A DNA stretch of 64,000 bases, from assembly GCA_963668655.2 (NCBI GenBank), contig CAXXPQ010000002.1, forward strand, positions 124,001 to 188,000, read 5' to 3'. Made by a program: the position numbers and the translations under genes. This document shows, piece by piece, positions 12,779 through 22,061 of this stretch. The stretch comes from G963668655 sp963668655 (GTDB taxonomy: Bacteria > Myxococcota_A > SURF-8). The notes beneath the pieces are model-generated. The model was not told the DNA's origin and did not search any database. It saw nothing but the letters and a program-made list of their open reading frames with translations. Numbering within the stretch: position 1 is the first letter of the stretch; every line of letters starts with the position of its first letter.

Positions 12779-12800
12779 AAAGCGGAATGTCCGCTTTTCT
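12779..12800 (+). terminator. hairpin terminator after the metallophosphoesterase gene
   Basis: An 8-bp perfect stem AAAGCGGA / TCCGCTTT with an ATG triloop, followed by TTCT, about 65 nt after the stop codon. The T-run is short, so termination strength is uncertain. Confidence 0.55.
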
Positions 12801-12985
12801 CCATGCGCCGTTTTCGCTCCGTAACCAGGCCACATCTCTAAACAATTCCAAATGCCGAAATGTGGCTGCATCAAAACCTACCTATCACCTTGTTTTAACT
12901 TGACTTTTTTCATACAAAGCGCCCTCTTGGTCGTCGCGGTATGAACCGATCTGACGACATTATTCCGCTCAAAGGAGGAGCCGCC

Positions 12986-13141
12986 ATGCCGACCGTAGAG
13001 GAAATCATCGAAGCCTTCAAAAAACTTCCGCCCGGCGAACAGCAGAAGATTATGGATTGGCTGAATGAGAAACTCAGCAAAAAAGAGAGCGTCGAATCAG
13101 AATCGGACAAAGACGGCAAGGACGGGCGAGAAAAGGTTTGA
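12986..13141 (+). CDS. small charged hypothetical protein
   Basis: 51 residues. I chose the ATG at 12986 because AAAGGAGG lies just upstream; an upstream in-frame ATG at 12941 lacks this. It is a helical N-terminus (MPTVEEIIEAFKKLPPGEQQ) followed by a Lys/Glu/Asp-rich tail. The first part resembles the small helical pieces that precede recombinase genes in mobile elements, but no family is assigned. It precedes the recombinase pair on the same strand. Confidence 0.55.
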   Translation: MPTVEEIIEAFKKLPPGEQQKIMDWLNEKLSKKESVESESDKDGKDGREKV

Positions 13142-13213
13142 GCGGTTGGGATGAATCGGATCTGCGTCCATGATCCGGTTCGCCAGCGTCTCGCAGACGG
13201 AAAGGAAGGTGAT

Positions 13214-14047
13214 ATGGGAAAGTCCATCGCCATATTGCATGCGCCCAACCAGCCGCCGGATGTCCTGGCGCAACTCGCCGCACGCTTTCGGAAGGTGCTG
13301 AAGCTACTGGACGCCGATCCGGGTGAAATGGTGTGCGGTTCGGACAGCGGCGATATCACCCGCACCCTGACGGTCGGCGATTATGAAACCCTGATCGTCG
13401 GTTGGGGCGATCTTGAGCGCCCGAACTGGGGCGAGTGGTTTTCATGCTATCTCAACATCCGTCAGGCGCGGCACGTCCTGGTATTCGATCTGACGGACGA
13501 CGACTGGCCGGGCGGCTTTCCGATCCGCAACGCCCGCGAGCGGCGCTCGGGCAAAGCGAACGGACTCGGCAACGACAAGCTGTTCAAACGTTTTTCCGAG
13601 GGATCGTTCACCGGCACCCAGCCGCCCTTCGGTTTCCAACTCTCCGATGACGCCGATCCGCGCGTTCGGCTGGTGGCCGAGTCCGAAGAGGCCTCCATCG
13701 TGCGCCTGATTTTCGATCTTTATGTCACCAGCCGACACAGCCGCCCCGCCATCGCCCATCTGCTGAACGCCCAGCAGGTGCGACCGCCGCGAAACAATGC
13801 GAAATGGACGCCTTTCAAGGTGGACAGCCTGCTGACCGACCCGGTGTATATCGGGGCGAGCCGATACAAGAATTTTCTCCGCCAAAACAGCTTCGAGGTT
13901 CTGGTTGATCCGATCGTGTTTTACACCGCTCAGGCCATGCTGCTGGCCGAAAAGCGGGAGCGCGCCGGGGTGAGCGCGCCCACGACAAGGCAACCCGAGC
14001 CCCAATCAGACGATTCCGAGGTGTCGCCGAATGCCCAAACCGAATGA
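13214..14047 (+). CDS. recombinase-domain protein without a serine-recombinase active site
   Basis: 277 residues from the ATG at 13214, which has GGAAGG upstream. The C-terminal half is a recognisable recombinase domain (PF07508 type): GTQPPFGFQLSDD, then EEASIVRLIFDLYV, then a helix leading to DPVYIGASRYKNF. The N-terminal half has a resolvase-like length but lacks the nucleophile motif; the equivalent of YxRxS reads IAILHAPN. It overlaps the next gene, an intact serine recombinase, by 17 nt. I infer a catalytically dead partner that may shape the synaptic complex or DNA choice of the active enzyme. Loss of function by decay is the alternative. Confidence 0.7.
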   Translation: MGKSIAILHAPNQPPDVLAQLAARFRKVLKLLDADPGEMVCGSDSGDITRTLTVGDYETLIVGWGDLERPNWGEWFSCYLNIRQARHVLVFDLTDDDWPGGFPIRNARERRSGKANGLGNDKLFKRFSEGSFTGTQPPFGFQLSDDADPRVRLVAESEEASIVRLIFDLYVTSRHSRPAIAHLLNAQQVRPPRNNAKWTPFKVDSLLTDPVYIGASRYKNFLRQNSFEVLVDPIVFYTAQAMLLAEKRERAGVSAPTTRQPEPQSDDSEVSPNAQTE

Positions 14048-15641
14048 TGCAATGAAACCAGAAAATGAAACCCGTCCGTTGCAAACGGATGCCGATGAGA
14101 TTCAGCCGCCCGATCCGCCGCCGGTTCCCGCCGCCATGTACGTCCGCATGAGCACCGAGCATCAGCAGTATTCGACGGAGAACCAGGCGGAGGCCATCCA
14201 CAAATATGCGGAAGCCGGAAATTTTGAAATTATCGAAACCTACGCCGACGAAGGGAAATCCGGCCTCAACATCGAGGGCCGGGAGGCGCTGCAGCGGCTG
14301 ATCCACACCGTCGAATCCGGAAAAGCCCGATTCAAGGTGATCCTGGCCTACGACATCTCGCGCTGGGGGCGCTTTCAGGATACGGACGAGGCGGCCCATT
14401 ACGAATATATCTGCCGCCGGATGGGCATCACCATCCATTACTGCGCCGAGCAGTTCAAAAACGACGGGAGCATGTACGCCTCGCTGGTGAAGGGACTGAA
14501 ACGCGGCATGGCGGCGGAATACTCCCGCGAGCTGTCCAACAAGGTGTTTGTCGGCCAGTGCCGTCTGATTCAGCTCGGCTACCGCCAGGGCGGCATGGCG
14601 GGTTACGGCCTGCGCCGGATGCTGGTGGACGCTGCTGGCAACGAAAAGGGCATTCTGGCCCACGGCGAGCACAAATCCCTGCAGACCGACCGGGTGGTGC
14701 TCGTACCGGGACCGGACGAGGAAGTGAGAACGGTGCGCTGGATGTACCGGGCCTTCGTGCAGGAGGGGCGGCGGGAAGTGGAGATCGCGGACATCCTCAA
14801 CACCAAAGAGGTGCTGACCGATCTGGATCGCCCGTGGACGCGGGGCAGCGTGCGGCAGGTGCTGACCAATCCGAAATACATCGGACACAACGTCTTCAAT
14901 CGGCAATCCTTCAAGTTGAAACAGAAACGTGAGATCAATCCGCCGGAAAAATGGGTGCGCAAGGACAACGCCTTTGAGGCGATCGTGGATCCTGACCTCT
15001 TCTATCAGGCGCAGAGCATCATCATGGAGCGCAACCGGCGCTTCTCCGATAAAGAGATGCTGGAAAAACTGTCCCGGCTCTACCAGCGCCACGGGCGCAT
15101 CTCCGGCATCCTGATCGACGAAACCGAGGGCATGCCCTCCGCCGGAGCCTATCAGTCCCGTTTCGGCGGCCTGATCCGCGCCTACCGCCTGGTGGGCTAT
15201 TCCCCTGACATCGATTACGCCTACCTGGAAATCAACAAGCGCCTGCGAAAGAAACGTCCCGATCTGATCCGTCAGATCATCGAAACGCTGGAGGCGCAGG
15301 GCTCCACGGTGGAGATGGACGAGGACACCGGCCTGCTGCTCGTCAACCAGGAGGTCCTGGTATCGCTGGTGCTCTCGCGCTGCACGACGACGACGGGCGG
15401 CTCCCGACGCTGGACCATCCGGCTGGAGCAGGGATTGAAACCGGATATCACCATCGCCGTGCGGATGGACGAGGCGAACGTGGGCATTCACGATTACTAC
15501 CTGCTGCCGAGCCTTGACATGGAATTCGACAAGCTGCGTCTGGCGGAGGAGAACGCGATCTATCTGGACGCCTACCGCTTCGACGATCTGAGCTTCTTTT
15601 ATCACCTGGCCGAGCGCGTCCTGATCGACGTGGCGGCCTGA
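14031..15641 (+). CDS. large serine recombinase
   Basis: 536 residues. The resolvase catalytic domain begins at about residue 34 with YVRMSTEHQQYS, where the serine is the expected nucleophile. DISRWGR follows at about 105, and then the recombinase domain (QGGMAGYGLRRMLVD) and the NPKYIGHNVFNRQSF segment. A C-terminal DNA-binding extension runs to the end. Enzymes of this type cut and rejoin DNA at att sites to integrate or excise elements. It overlaps the inactive partner upstream and is followed 29 nt later by the ParB-like pair, a combination seen in conjugative or plasmid-derived elements. Confidence 0.88.
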   Translation: MPKPNDAMKPENETRPLQTDADEIQPPDPPPVPAAMYVRMSTEHQQYSTENQAEAIHKYAEAGNFEIIETYADEGKSGLNIEGREALQRLIHTVESGKARFKVILAYDISRWGRFQDTDEAAHYEYICRRMGITIHYCAEQFKNDGSMYASLVKGLKRGMAAEYSRELSNKVFVGQCRLIQLGYRQGGMAGYGLRRMLVDAAGNEKGILAHGEHKSLQTDRVVLVPGPDEEVRTVRWMYRAFVQEGRREVEIADILNTKEVLTDLDRPWTRGSVRQVLTNPKYIGHNVFNRQSFKLKQKREINPPEKWVRKDNAFEAIVDPDLFYQAQSIIMERNRRFSDKEMLEKLSRLYQRHGRISGILIDETEGMPSAGAYQSRFGGLIRAYRLVGYSPDIDYAYLEINKRLRKKRPDLIRQIIETLEAQGSTVEMDEDTGLLLVNQEVLVSLVLSRCTTTTGGSRRWTIRLEQGLKPDITIAVRMDEANVGIHDYYLLPSLDMEFDKLRLAEENAIYLDAYRFDDLSFFYHLAERVLIDVAA

Positions 15642-15670
15642 CCACCTCCTGAAAGAAAGGTTCCGTAGTC

Positions 15671-16645
15671 ATGAGCACTGAAAAAACCGAATATGAAGCG
15701 CGTCCGGGCCACGATCCGGGTTCGGACGATCCTCCACTGCTGCCCATCCGGCTGATTCCCATCAAAAGCATCCGGGTGACCAATCCCCGCGTGCGCGATC
15801 AGAAGAAATTCCGCCAGCTGGTGGACAGCATCGCCCGCATCGGCCTGAAAAAGCCCATCCGGGTGGCTCCGCGTGGCGAAGAGGACGAGGACGGCCCGCT
15901 GTACAATCTGGTCTACGGTCAGGGTCGGATGGAGGCCTTTATCGAACTCGGGGAGACGGAGATTCCGGCTCAGGTGAGCGATACCGATAAGGAGACGCAA
16001 CTTCTGATGAGCCTGGCGGAAAACATCGTGCGGCGGATTCCGCTCCGCTTCGAGCACATCCAGCACATCGTGGCCCTGAAGAACCGAGGCTACAGCGCCA
16101 AGCAGATCGCCGAGAAAATCGATCTGTCGGATAAATACATCATGGCCATCCTGCATTTGTGGAAGCATGGCGAAGAACGGCTGCTGAGCGCGGTGGAGAA
16201 AGGCACCATCCCGGTCAGCATGGCGGTGGAAATCGCACGCGCCTCCGATGAGGACGCCCAGCGCATCCTGGTGGAAGCCTATGAAAGCAACAAGCTGCGG
16301 GGAAGCAAGCTGATCAAAACGCGCCGGATGCTGGAGATCCGACGCACGCACGGTAAGAAAATGTCGCCGCTGCCGGGGCGAAAGAAAGCGCCCTCAACCG
16401 CCGAGGCGCTCGTGCGCGCCTATCAGCAGGAAGTGCAGAAACAGAAAATCCTGTCGAAAAAGGCCCGGTTGTCTGAATCGCGCCTGATCTTCATCGGCTC
16501 GGCCATGAAGCAGCTGCTGGAGGACGAGCATTTCATCACCCTGCTGCGGGCGGAAAAACTGGACAGCATGCCGCGCCATCTGGCCGAACGGACGGGCGTG
16601 CAGGGCATTTTCAAACGGCCAGCCGGAAAGGATCACAACGCATGA
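15671..16645 (+). CDS. ParB-like nuclease/partition domain protein
   Basis: 324 residues. The N-terminal ParB fold spans about residues 18-115 (IPIKSIRV, FRQLVDSIARIGLKKPI, YGQGRMEAF, LLMSLAENIVRR), and a helix-turn-helix follows (GYSAKQIAEKIDLSDKYI). The C-terminal part is helical and basic. ParB-like proteins bind DNA sites and support partition or regulation of mobile elements. A GAAAGG ribosome binding site precedes the ATG. Its stop overlaps the start of a second ParB-like gene by 4 nt. No ParA partner is present in the window. Confidence 0.8.
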   Translation: MSTEKTEYEARPGHDPGSDDPPLLPIRLIPIKSIRVTNPRVRDQKKFRQLVDSIARIGLKKPIRVAPRGEEDEDGPLYNLVYGQGRMEAFIELGETEIPAQVSDTDKETQLLMSLAENIVRRIPLRFEHIQHIVALKNRGYSAKQIAEKIDLSDKYIMAILHLWKHGEERLLSAVEKGTIPVSMAVEIARASDEDAQRILVEAYESNKLRGSKLIKTRRMLEIRRTHGKKMSPLPGRKKAPSTAEALVRAYQQEVQKQKILSKKARLSESRLIFIGSAMKQLLEDEHFITLLRAEKLDSMPRHLAERTGVQGIFKRPAGKDHNA

Positions 16646-17562
16646 CAGTCCCGAAAGTCAAGATCGCCTTCGAGATGGAGCCGGTGTCGATCCCGCTCAG
16701 AAACCTGCTGCCGACCAAAACGCTGCCCAAGACCCTGTCCCGGCAACAGAAATACCAGCAGGTGGTGGCCTCGGTGCGGGAGGTCGGGATTATCGAGCCG
16801 ATCGTCATCCATCCGGAACAGAAGGAAAAAGAGCGGCGCGGCAAGCCGAAGGATCCGAGCGGGGAAATCTACATGATTCTGGATGGTCATCTGCGGGTGC
16901 TGGCGCTGAAAGAACTCGGCAAAAAGTCGGCTCCCTGTCTGATATCCACGGACGACGAGGGCTACACCTACAACCGGATCCTGAACCGGCTCTGCTCGAT
17001 TCAGGAACATGTCATGATCATGAAGGCGCTGGATAACGGGGTTTCGGAAGAGAGGCTGGCCCAGGTGCTGAAGGTCGATCCGCAGAAGATCCGGGCCAAG
17101 CGCAACCTGCTTAACGGATTGTGTCCGGAAGCGGTGGAGCTTCTGAAATCCAAGCCGATCACGGCGAAGGCCCTGCGCTTTTTCAAGCAGGTGAAACCGA
17201 TGCGCCAGATCGAGATGGCCGAGCTGATGGTATCGGCGGCGAACTACACAGCGCCCTACGCCCGAGCGCTGGTTCTGGCCAGCAGGCGGGAGCATCTGCT
17301 GGAGGCGGAGAAAGTCAAATCCTCCAGTGACATCAGCCCGGCGGATATCGAACGCATGGAAAAAGAGATGCAGAACCTGCAGGTCAGCATGAGCCAGATC
17401 CGCGAAACCTACGGAGAGAATGTGCTGCACCTGACGGTGACTTGCAATTACCTGAACAAGCTTTTGGACAACGCCCGCGTCGTGCGCTTTTTGTCGAAAC
17501 ATCAGCCGGAGATTCTGTCCGAATTTCAGAAGATCGTAGAGGCGGAAAAGCTGGATGGATAA
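16642..17562 (+). CDS. ParB/RepB-like partition protein
   Basis: 306 residues. The ParB part has PVSIPLRNLLPTKT, KYQQVVASVREVGIIEPIVI and LDGHLRVLALKELG, and a C-terminal helical region resembles the RepB plasmid-partitioning domain (PF07506 type). It is translationally coupled to the preceding ParB-like gene. The two proteins are diverged from each other, so they may act as a heteromeric pair. The recombinase-ParB-RepB run is inferred to be the core of an integrated element. Confidence 0.78.
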   Translation: MTVPKVKIAFEMEPVSIPLRNLLPTKTLPKTLSRQQKYQQVVASVREVGIIEPIVIHPEQKEKERRGKPKDPSGEIYMILDGHLRVLALKELGKKSAPCLISTDDEGYTYNRILNRLCSIQEHVMIMKALDNGVSEERLAQVLKVDPQKIRAKRNLLNGLCPEAVELLKSKPITAKALRFFKQVKPMRQIEMAELMVSAANYTAPYARALVLASRREHLLEAEKVKSSSDISPADIERMEKEMQNLQVSMSQIRETYGENVLHLTVTCNYLNKLLDNARVVRFLSKHQPEILSEFQKIVEAEKLDG

Positions 17563-17608
17563 TCGCATGATGGACAGGCCGACCCACCCGCCGCACTGAT
17601 TTTTCGAT

Positions 17609-19231
17609 ATGACCCGCCCGAGCAACCGCCGCCTGACCCTTGATGACATGCAGAACAGCGCCGCCGAGCATGGCGGGCGCTGTTTGTCGTCCAGCTATCA
17701 TAACGTCGGGACGAAACTGGAATGGGAATGCGATCAGGGCCATCGCTGGTTTGCTTCGGCCAATCAAATCCGCCGGGGATCCTGGTGTCCGGTCTGCGCC
17801 AGGCAAAACCAGAACACCCAGCGTCGCTATACGATAAAAAATCTGAAATCAATCGCCAGACGTCGAAAGGGGTTTTGTCTGTCTCCGGCCTATCTTGGCA
17901 GTCACGCCCGGCATCGCTGGCGCTGCAAAAACGGCCACGAATGGGAAGCGACGGCCAGTTCCGTGATCGAGGGGTCGTGGTGTCCGATATGCGCCAGCGA
18001 GACGAGGCGCAACGGGATTGAGTTCATGCGGAGTTTCGCCCGGAGTCATGGCTGGAACTGTTTGTCGGAGCACTGCGCCAGCAATCAGGAGCGCCTGCAA
18101 TGGTCCTGCCTGAAGGGACATCAGTGGAAATCCACCTATAATTATCTTTCCTCCCATCCTTATTGTCCTGTTTGCCACAAAGAGGAGCGCCGTTTCAAAA
18201 ACCTGGAACACTACCGGAAAATCGCCCGTCGGCATGGTGGGGAATGCCTTTCGGATTCTTTCGTATCCTTGCCGGGAAAAATGCGGTGGCGATGCCGGGA
18301 CGGCCATGAATGGCTGGCGACCCACAGCCAGATAAAAGCCGGTCACTGGTGTCCGGAGTGCAAGCAGGCGCAGCGTCGCATCGGCATCGGGCGTATGTGT
18401 GAAATCGCGGTAGAGCGTGGTGGGGAATGTCTTTCGGAACATTACCGTAACCAGACCGAACCCTTGCGCTGGCGTTGCGCCCAAGGCCACGAATGGGAGG
18501 CAAGCTACGCCAGCATCCGGCTGAACTCCTGGTGTCCGGTTTGCGCCAGCGCGAAACAAACCGGTCGGGCCACGGCCAAAATCGCCGACCTGCGCGAATG
18601 GGCGGCGCAGCGTGGGGGCTGGTGTCTGTCCTATCGCTACCGCAACAACAAGGAGCCGCTGTTGTGGGAATGCAGGGAAGGGCATCGTTTCACTAGAACC
18701 TGGCGGCGTGTACGTGCGGGCGCATGGTGTCCGCATTGCAAAACCGAGGAAAAACGCTGGATCAAAAGGCGGAAAAACGCGGATCGCCTCTCCAGAACGG
18801 ATGGCTTTCTGGCCGCCGCCGGATATCTGGCCGACTGCCACGGCGGAGTCTGTCGCTCAGAGGAGTATCACGGCAACCGTGGCGCGTTGCAGCAGGAGTG
18901 CGTGCATGGCCACCGTTGGACATCCGATTATTATACGCTGCGCCGTGGAAGCTGGTGCCCGGTCTGTGCGGATAAGCAGCGGCAGGAAAGCCGCCGAATT
19001 CACCAAGGCATTCTTTTGCTTGACGACGAGGATGAACTGATTCACTACGCCTGCAGCATCGGCTGCGAGTGGGTAGGCGATACGATCGTAAAGCTCGGGC
19101 GAAATCATTTATTCAGCTGCGTCAACGGACATCTTTGGGAAAGCGCCGACCCTCAAAGCCGGAGCGTCTGCTGGTGTCCGTGCTGCGGCCAGATCGGCAC
19201 GGCTCTTGGCAAAAGCAGAATCGTCAGGTGA
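17609..19231 (+). CDS. protein of eight tandem zinc-ribbon units
   Basis: 540 residues built almost wholly from eight repeats of about 60 residues. Each has the pattern GGxCLSxxY, then WxCxxGHxW, then GSWCPxC. Examples are GGRCLSSSYHN with WECDQGHRW and GSWCPVC, and GGECLSEHYRN with WRCAQGHEW. Each unit offers four Cys (plus a His) for one zinc ion. The last unit is diverged (CSIGCEWVGD, WCPCC). Such treble-clef or zinc-ribbon arrays (DUF4379/PF14311 type) probably bind nucleic acid, but no effector domain is attached here. It follows the recombinase-ParB-RepB genes by 46 nt and ends nose to nose with the tail-fibre gene: the two stop codons abut in TGATCA. Confidence 0.8.
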   Translation: MTRPSNRRLTLDDMQNSAAEHGGRCLSSSYHNVGTKLEWECDQGHRWFASANQIRRGSWCPVCARQNQNTQRRYTIKNLKSIARRRKGFCLSPAYLGSHARHRWRCKNGHEWEATASSVIEGSWCPICASETRRNGIEFMRSFARSHGWNCLSEHCASNQERLQWSCLKGHQWKSTYNYLSSHPYCPVCHKEERRFKNLEHYRKIARRHGGECLSDSFVSLPGKMRWRCRDGHEWLATHSQIKAGHWCPECKQAQRRIGIGRMCEIAVERGGECLSEHYRNQTEPLRWRCAQGHEWEASYASIRLNSWCPVCASAKQTGRATAKIADLREWAAQRGGWCLSYRYRNNKEPLLWECREGHRFTRTWRRVRAGAWCPHCKTEEKRWIKRRKNADRLSRTDGFLAAAGYLADCHGGVCRSEEYHGNRGALQQECVHGHRWTSDYYTLRRGSWCPVCADKQRQESRRIHQGILLLDDEDELIHYACSIGCEWVGDTIVKLGRNHLFSCVNGHLWESADPQSRSVCWCPCCGQIGTALGKSRIVR

Positions 19232-20707
19232 TCAGACCGCCACCCTCTGTCGCTTGTACTCAATCCGCAACCCGATGAAATGGCAGGGGTTCGGCAACGG
19301 ATCGGTTTCTGTCAGCTTGACCACCGCGTAATAGGTGAAAGCGACGATGCCGCCGTGATAGACCATCTCCTGGTCGTTGGTGTCCAGTTCGATGCCTGCC
19401 GCCATGTTGCTGGTGGGGCTGCCGAGCAGATCGGCGTTTTCCTGCACCACCAGATCGGCAGCAGGATCATTCGTGAACGTAGATTTCTTGTAGACCTTGC
19501 AGTTGACGTTTGTCGGGTTCGGGTTGCCCGCCTCGTTGGTGAAGAAAAATTTCACCGTATGCAGCTTGGCCTTGTTGATGCCGGGAATGGGGATGGCCAC
19601 TTCGTCCCCGTAGTGCTGCATATGCCACACCCCGTGGCTGTTGCTGAAATCACAATCGTCGCTGCGACCGGCCGCCGCCGGGACCGTGCGAATGAAAATG
19701 ATGTCCTCGTCGAACTTCACGTTGTCTACGTCGTCGGCATCGAAGGTCACGTCCGACTGGAAGGTCACCGCACCGGAGAAGGTATCGCCCGCTTTGAGCA
19801 CCCGCAGGTTCATGCCACCCACGAGCGTCGCCAATGCGGCTTGCATTTCGGATTGGGACAAGGAAAACGGCGAGCCGGAAACGGCCTGCGTCGAGATGCT
19901 GGACGCAGCGTGCGCGCCGGAGGCATTGCCGATGTGGTTCGAAATCGAATCCGCATTGCCCTTGACGGTCTGGTTCGTGCGCCCAGCACCGGCGATTTCC
20001 TGCAAAGCGGCCTCGACATTGCCGCTGGAGTAACGGTTGCCGGAATCCTGAATCGGCACGCTGCTGGCCGCGTGTGGACCGCTGGTATCGTTCAGATGGT
20101 TGGTGATCTGCTGCTGGAGGTTGTTGTCGCCCGACTGACGGGTGCTGGCCTCCTGCGCGATGGCGTCAGAGTTGGCTTTCACCGTCTCGGTAGTTCTGCC
20201 TGCTCCGGCCAGATCCTCGATGGCCTCCGCATTGCCATGAACGGTTTCGGTCGTCCGATCCAGCCCGGCCAGTTCGGGAGCCGTTCCCACCGGTGGCCCG
20301 ACGTTGATAACCTCCGACCAGGTATTTTCGCCAGCATTCATCCGGCATCTGGCCAGCAGAACAGCGTGCTCGGGCAGGTCCGGGTAATCTGGAACTGCTT
20401 CGGACGTGCCTTCCACCACTTCGAAATGCGCGGCGACATTCGGAACGGTGGGCAGATATTCGTGGATGCATACCACCAGGTCGAGACGCGGGTGCGTGGC
20501 GTCGCCCGGTGGAACCGATACCGAAACGGGACCGTCTTCCTCGATGCGCACGCCTTCCGGGGTGAGCAACACACCCAGATCGATAGTTCCATTGGCATGA
20601 ACGGTGAATCCAGCGTAAACACCCGGCGGCAGGATGCCGACCAGCTTGCGGTTCAGATCCGCCGACGAGCGCGGCGAGCGGTAATCGTGTATGCGGGATT
20701 GGGTCAT
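19232..20707 (-). CDS. phage tail-fibre/appendage-like protein
   Basis: 491 residues. I chose the ATG at 20707 because TAGGAG lies upstream; the longer frame upstream has no ribosome binding site. The N-terminal 130 residues look like a virion-attachment domain (LVGILPPGVYAGF, RLDLVVCIHEYLP). Then come Ala/Gly/Thr-rich helical repeats of the type AGAGRTTETVKANSDAI and HIGNASGAHAASS. A beta-rich C-terminal domain follows from about residue 310. It is the last gene of the prophage remnant, 10 nt after the tail gene fragment. It appears complete. Confidence 0.75.
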   Translation of the reverse strand: MTQSRIHDYRSPRSSADLNRKLVGILPPGVYAGFTVHANGTIDLGVLLTPEGVRIEEDGPVSVSVPPGDATHPRLDLVVCIHEYLPTVPNVAAHFEVVEGTSEAVPDYPDLPEHAVLLARCRMNAGENTWSEVINVGPPVGTAPELAGLDRTTETVHGNAEAIEDLAGAGRTTETVKANSDAIAQEASTRQSGDNNLQQQITNHLNDTSGPHAASSVPIQDSGNRYSSGNVEAALQEIAGAGRTNQTVKGNADSISNHIGNASGAHAASSISTQAVSGSPFSLSQSEMQAALATLVGGMNLRVLKAGDTFSGAVTFQSDVTFDADDVDNVKFDEDIIFIRTVPAAAGRSDDCDFSNSHGVWHMQHYGDEVAIPIPGINKAKLHTVKFFFTNEAGNPNPTNVNCKVYKKSTFTNDPAADLVVQENADLLGSPTSNMAAGIELDTNDQEMVYHGGIVAFTYYAVVKLTETDPLPNPCHFIGLRIEYKRQRVAV

Positions 20708-20717
20708 GATGCAGCTC

Positions 20718-21271
20718 CTATTCGAAGATCCAGTCGTCGTACTGCCCCTCATCGAGGTCGCCGCCATCGTCCCAGGTGCCCATGACGATGGTGGTGTCAA
20801 CGAGCGGCAGCGTGTGCGCCGGTTTCAATTGCGTGATGGTGTTGTAAAAAACTCGCTGGTCGGAGACGACGCCGTCCCAGGCGAGGATATGAACCAGAAA
20901 ACGTGACCAAGTTGCGGTCCCTTTGTAGGGTTCCAGCACTTCGACGTTGTAGCCGAGTCGGGCCAGCCCTTCGGTCATGCCGGGAATCGTGCCGCCCTTG
21001 CGCTTGATGGTGTGGGCTGCCAGCACGCGGGCGCGCAGGGACTCATCCGACTCGCCCACTCCGCGAAAGACCTGCCGCTGGCGGGCCAGGAGGTCCAGGT
21101 ACTCCCCGGAGGCGGTGGCCGCAAGCAACTCCGGAATGATGGCGATGAGTGTTTCACGGGCCGCGTCCAACTGCTCGCCCCATATCTCCGTGAAACGCGC
21201 CACAAGGGATTCAACCCTGCCCTTCTTCTTGAGGAAGGTCGGCAGCAGCCACCAGAGGTAGTCGGCCAGTT
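20718..21271 (-). pseudogene. phage tail/baseplate protein, 5' end lost at a deletion junction
   Basis: The readable part covers ADYLWWLLPTFLKK, ARFTEIWGEQLDAARETL, a Gly-rich linker and an acidic C-terminus (GTWDDGGDLDEGQYDD). The arrangement resembles small tail or baseplate proteins of siphoviruses (gpI/YmfQ-like by general character, tentative). No start codon with a ribosome binding site exists. The only nearby start is a GTG at 21203, which would remove the conserved-looking LWWLLP stretch. Upstream the frame runs into a DNA adenine methylase gene read in a different frame, so the original 5' end was deleted. Confidence 0.6.
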
Positions 21272-21856
21272 GTCGGCCCGGTTGTCCTGCTTCTTCGTCG
21301 TGCCAAAATGGCCGAAGCCGCCCTTGGCGGTGATGCAGGTCTTGCCGAGCGCGAAGAGCGCGATGTCTTTCTTGTAGCCGGAGAGCTTGTCGGCGTTCGA
21401 GCGCACGATGTCGATCAGCTTGTGAACGCCCGGCTCGAAGTAGAGCCCGCCGAACTGCTTGCGCACGAAGTCCTTCGCGTCGCCGTGATCTGTCAGCAGG
21501 CTTTCGATTTCCTCATCGGACAGCGTGACCGAATCGTTTTCCACGATAGCGCGGGCGATGTGGAAGCAGTAGCGCAGCCGATCCATCGACTGCACCGCCA
21601 GGCCTTTCGATTTGTACATGTAGCCGACCACCGAGGAGCCGGAGAAGGCGTCCACCGCCAACTTCGCCCCATCGGGCGAGGCCTTCCAGATCCAATCCAC
21701 CAGCTTCTGCTTGGAGCCGATGTAGTTGGTGATGTACTTGGGCCGCTCATTAGCTTTGGCCTCGGCGGAGAGATCCTCATCCTCCGAAGCGAGCCACGCG
21801 ATATCGGCTTCGGTCTCCAGCAGAAAACGGATTTTGTCGGCGTCGGTGGAAAACAC
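21272..21856 (-). pseudogene. DNA adenine methylase (D12 class), truncated before the catalytic motif
   Basis: It starts at a GTG at 21856 with AGGAG upstream. The first 190 residues are a clear D12/Dam-type N-terminus: NYIGSKQKLVDWIWKA near residue 44 and LAVDAFSGSSVVGYMY (SAM-binding motif) near 67. The frame then passes out of homology at about residue 195, before any DPPY catalytic motif, and continues as a nonsense tail through the tail gene to 20975. The product could bind SAM at most; methylation should be lost. The break matches the start of the tail-protein fragment, pointing to a single deletion. Confidence 0.7.
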
Positions 21857-22061
21857 GTAAGTCTCCTGATCGCAATCCGGACGCGGTTTGCGCCGTTCGT
21901 GAGATCAGGATGGCGGATATATCTCAAATTGTCGTGGGAGACGGTAGGACACAAAATTAAGAGATGGTCCTAATAAATTAATCTGATATTGAATTGAACT
22001 CTGGCTACTGCTAATATTGAGCTAGCTGGTAAGTATTGAGCATATTCTAAATTTAATTACT

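Noticed and set aside
13815..15605. 596-residue frame on the strand opposite the serine recombinase
   Set aside because: It covers the recombinase gene antisense, has His/Val/Gln-rich low-complexity composition typical of shadows in GC-rich genes, and shows no domain.
20718..21203. Complete 161-residue tail gene starting at the GTG at 21203
   Set aside because: The coding pattern (ADYLWWLLPTFLKKKG) continues upstream of that GTG, which has no ribosome binding site, so the gene is better read as lacking its 5' end.
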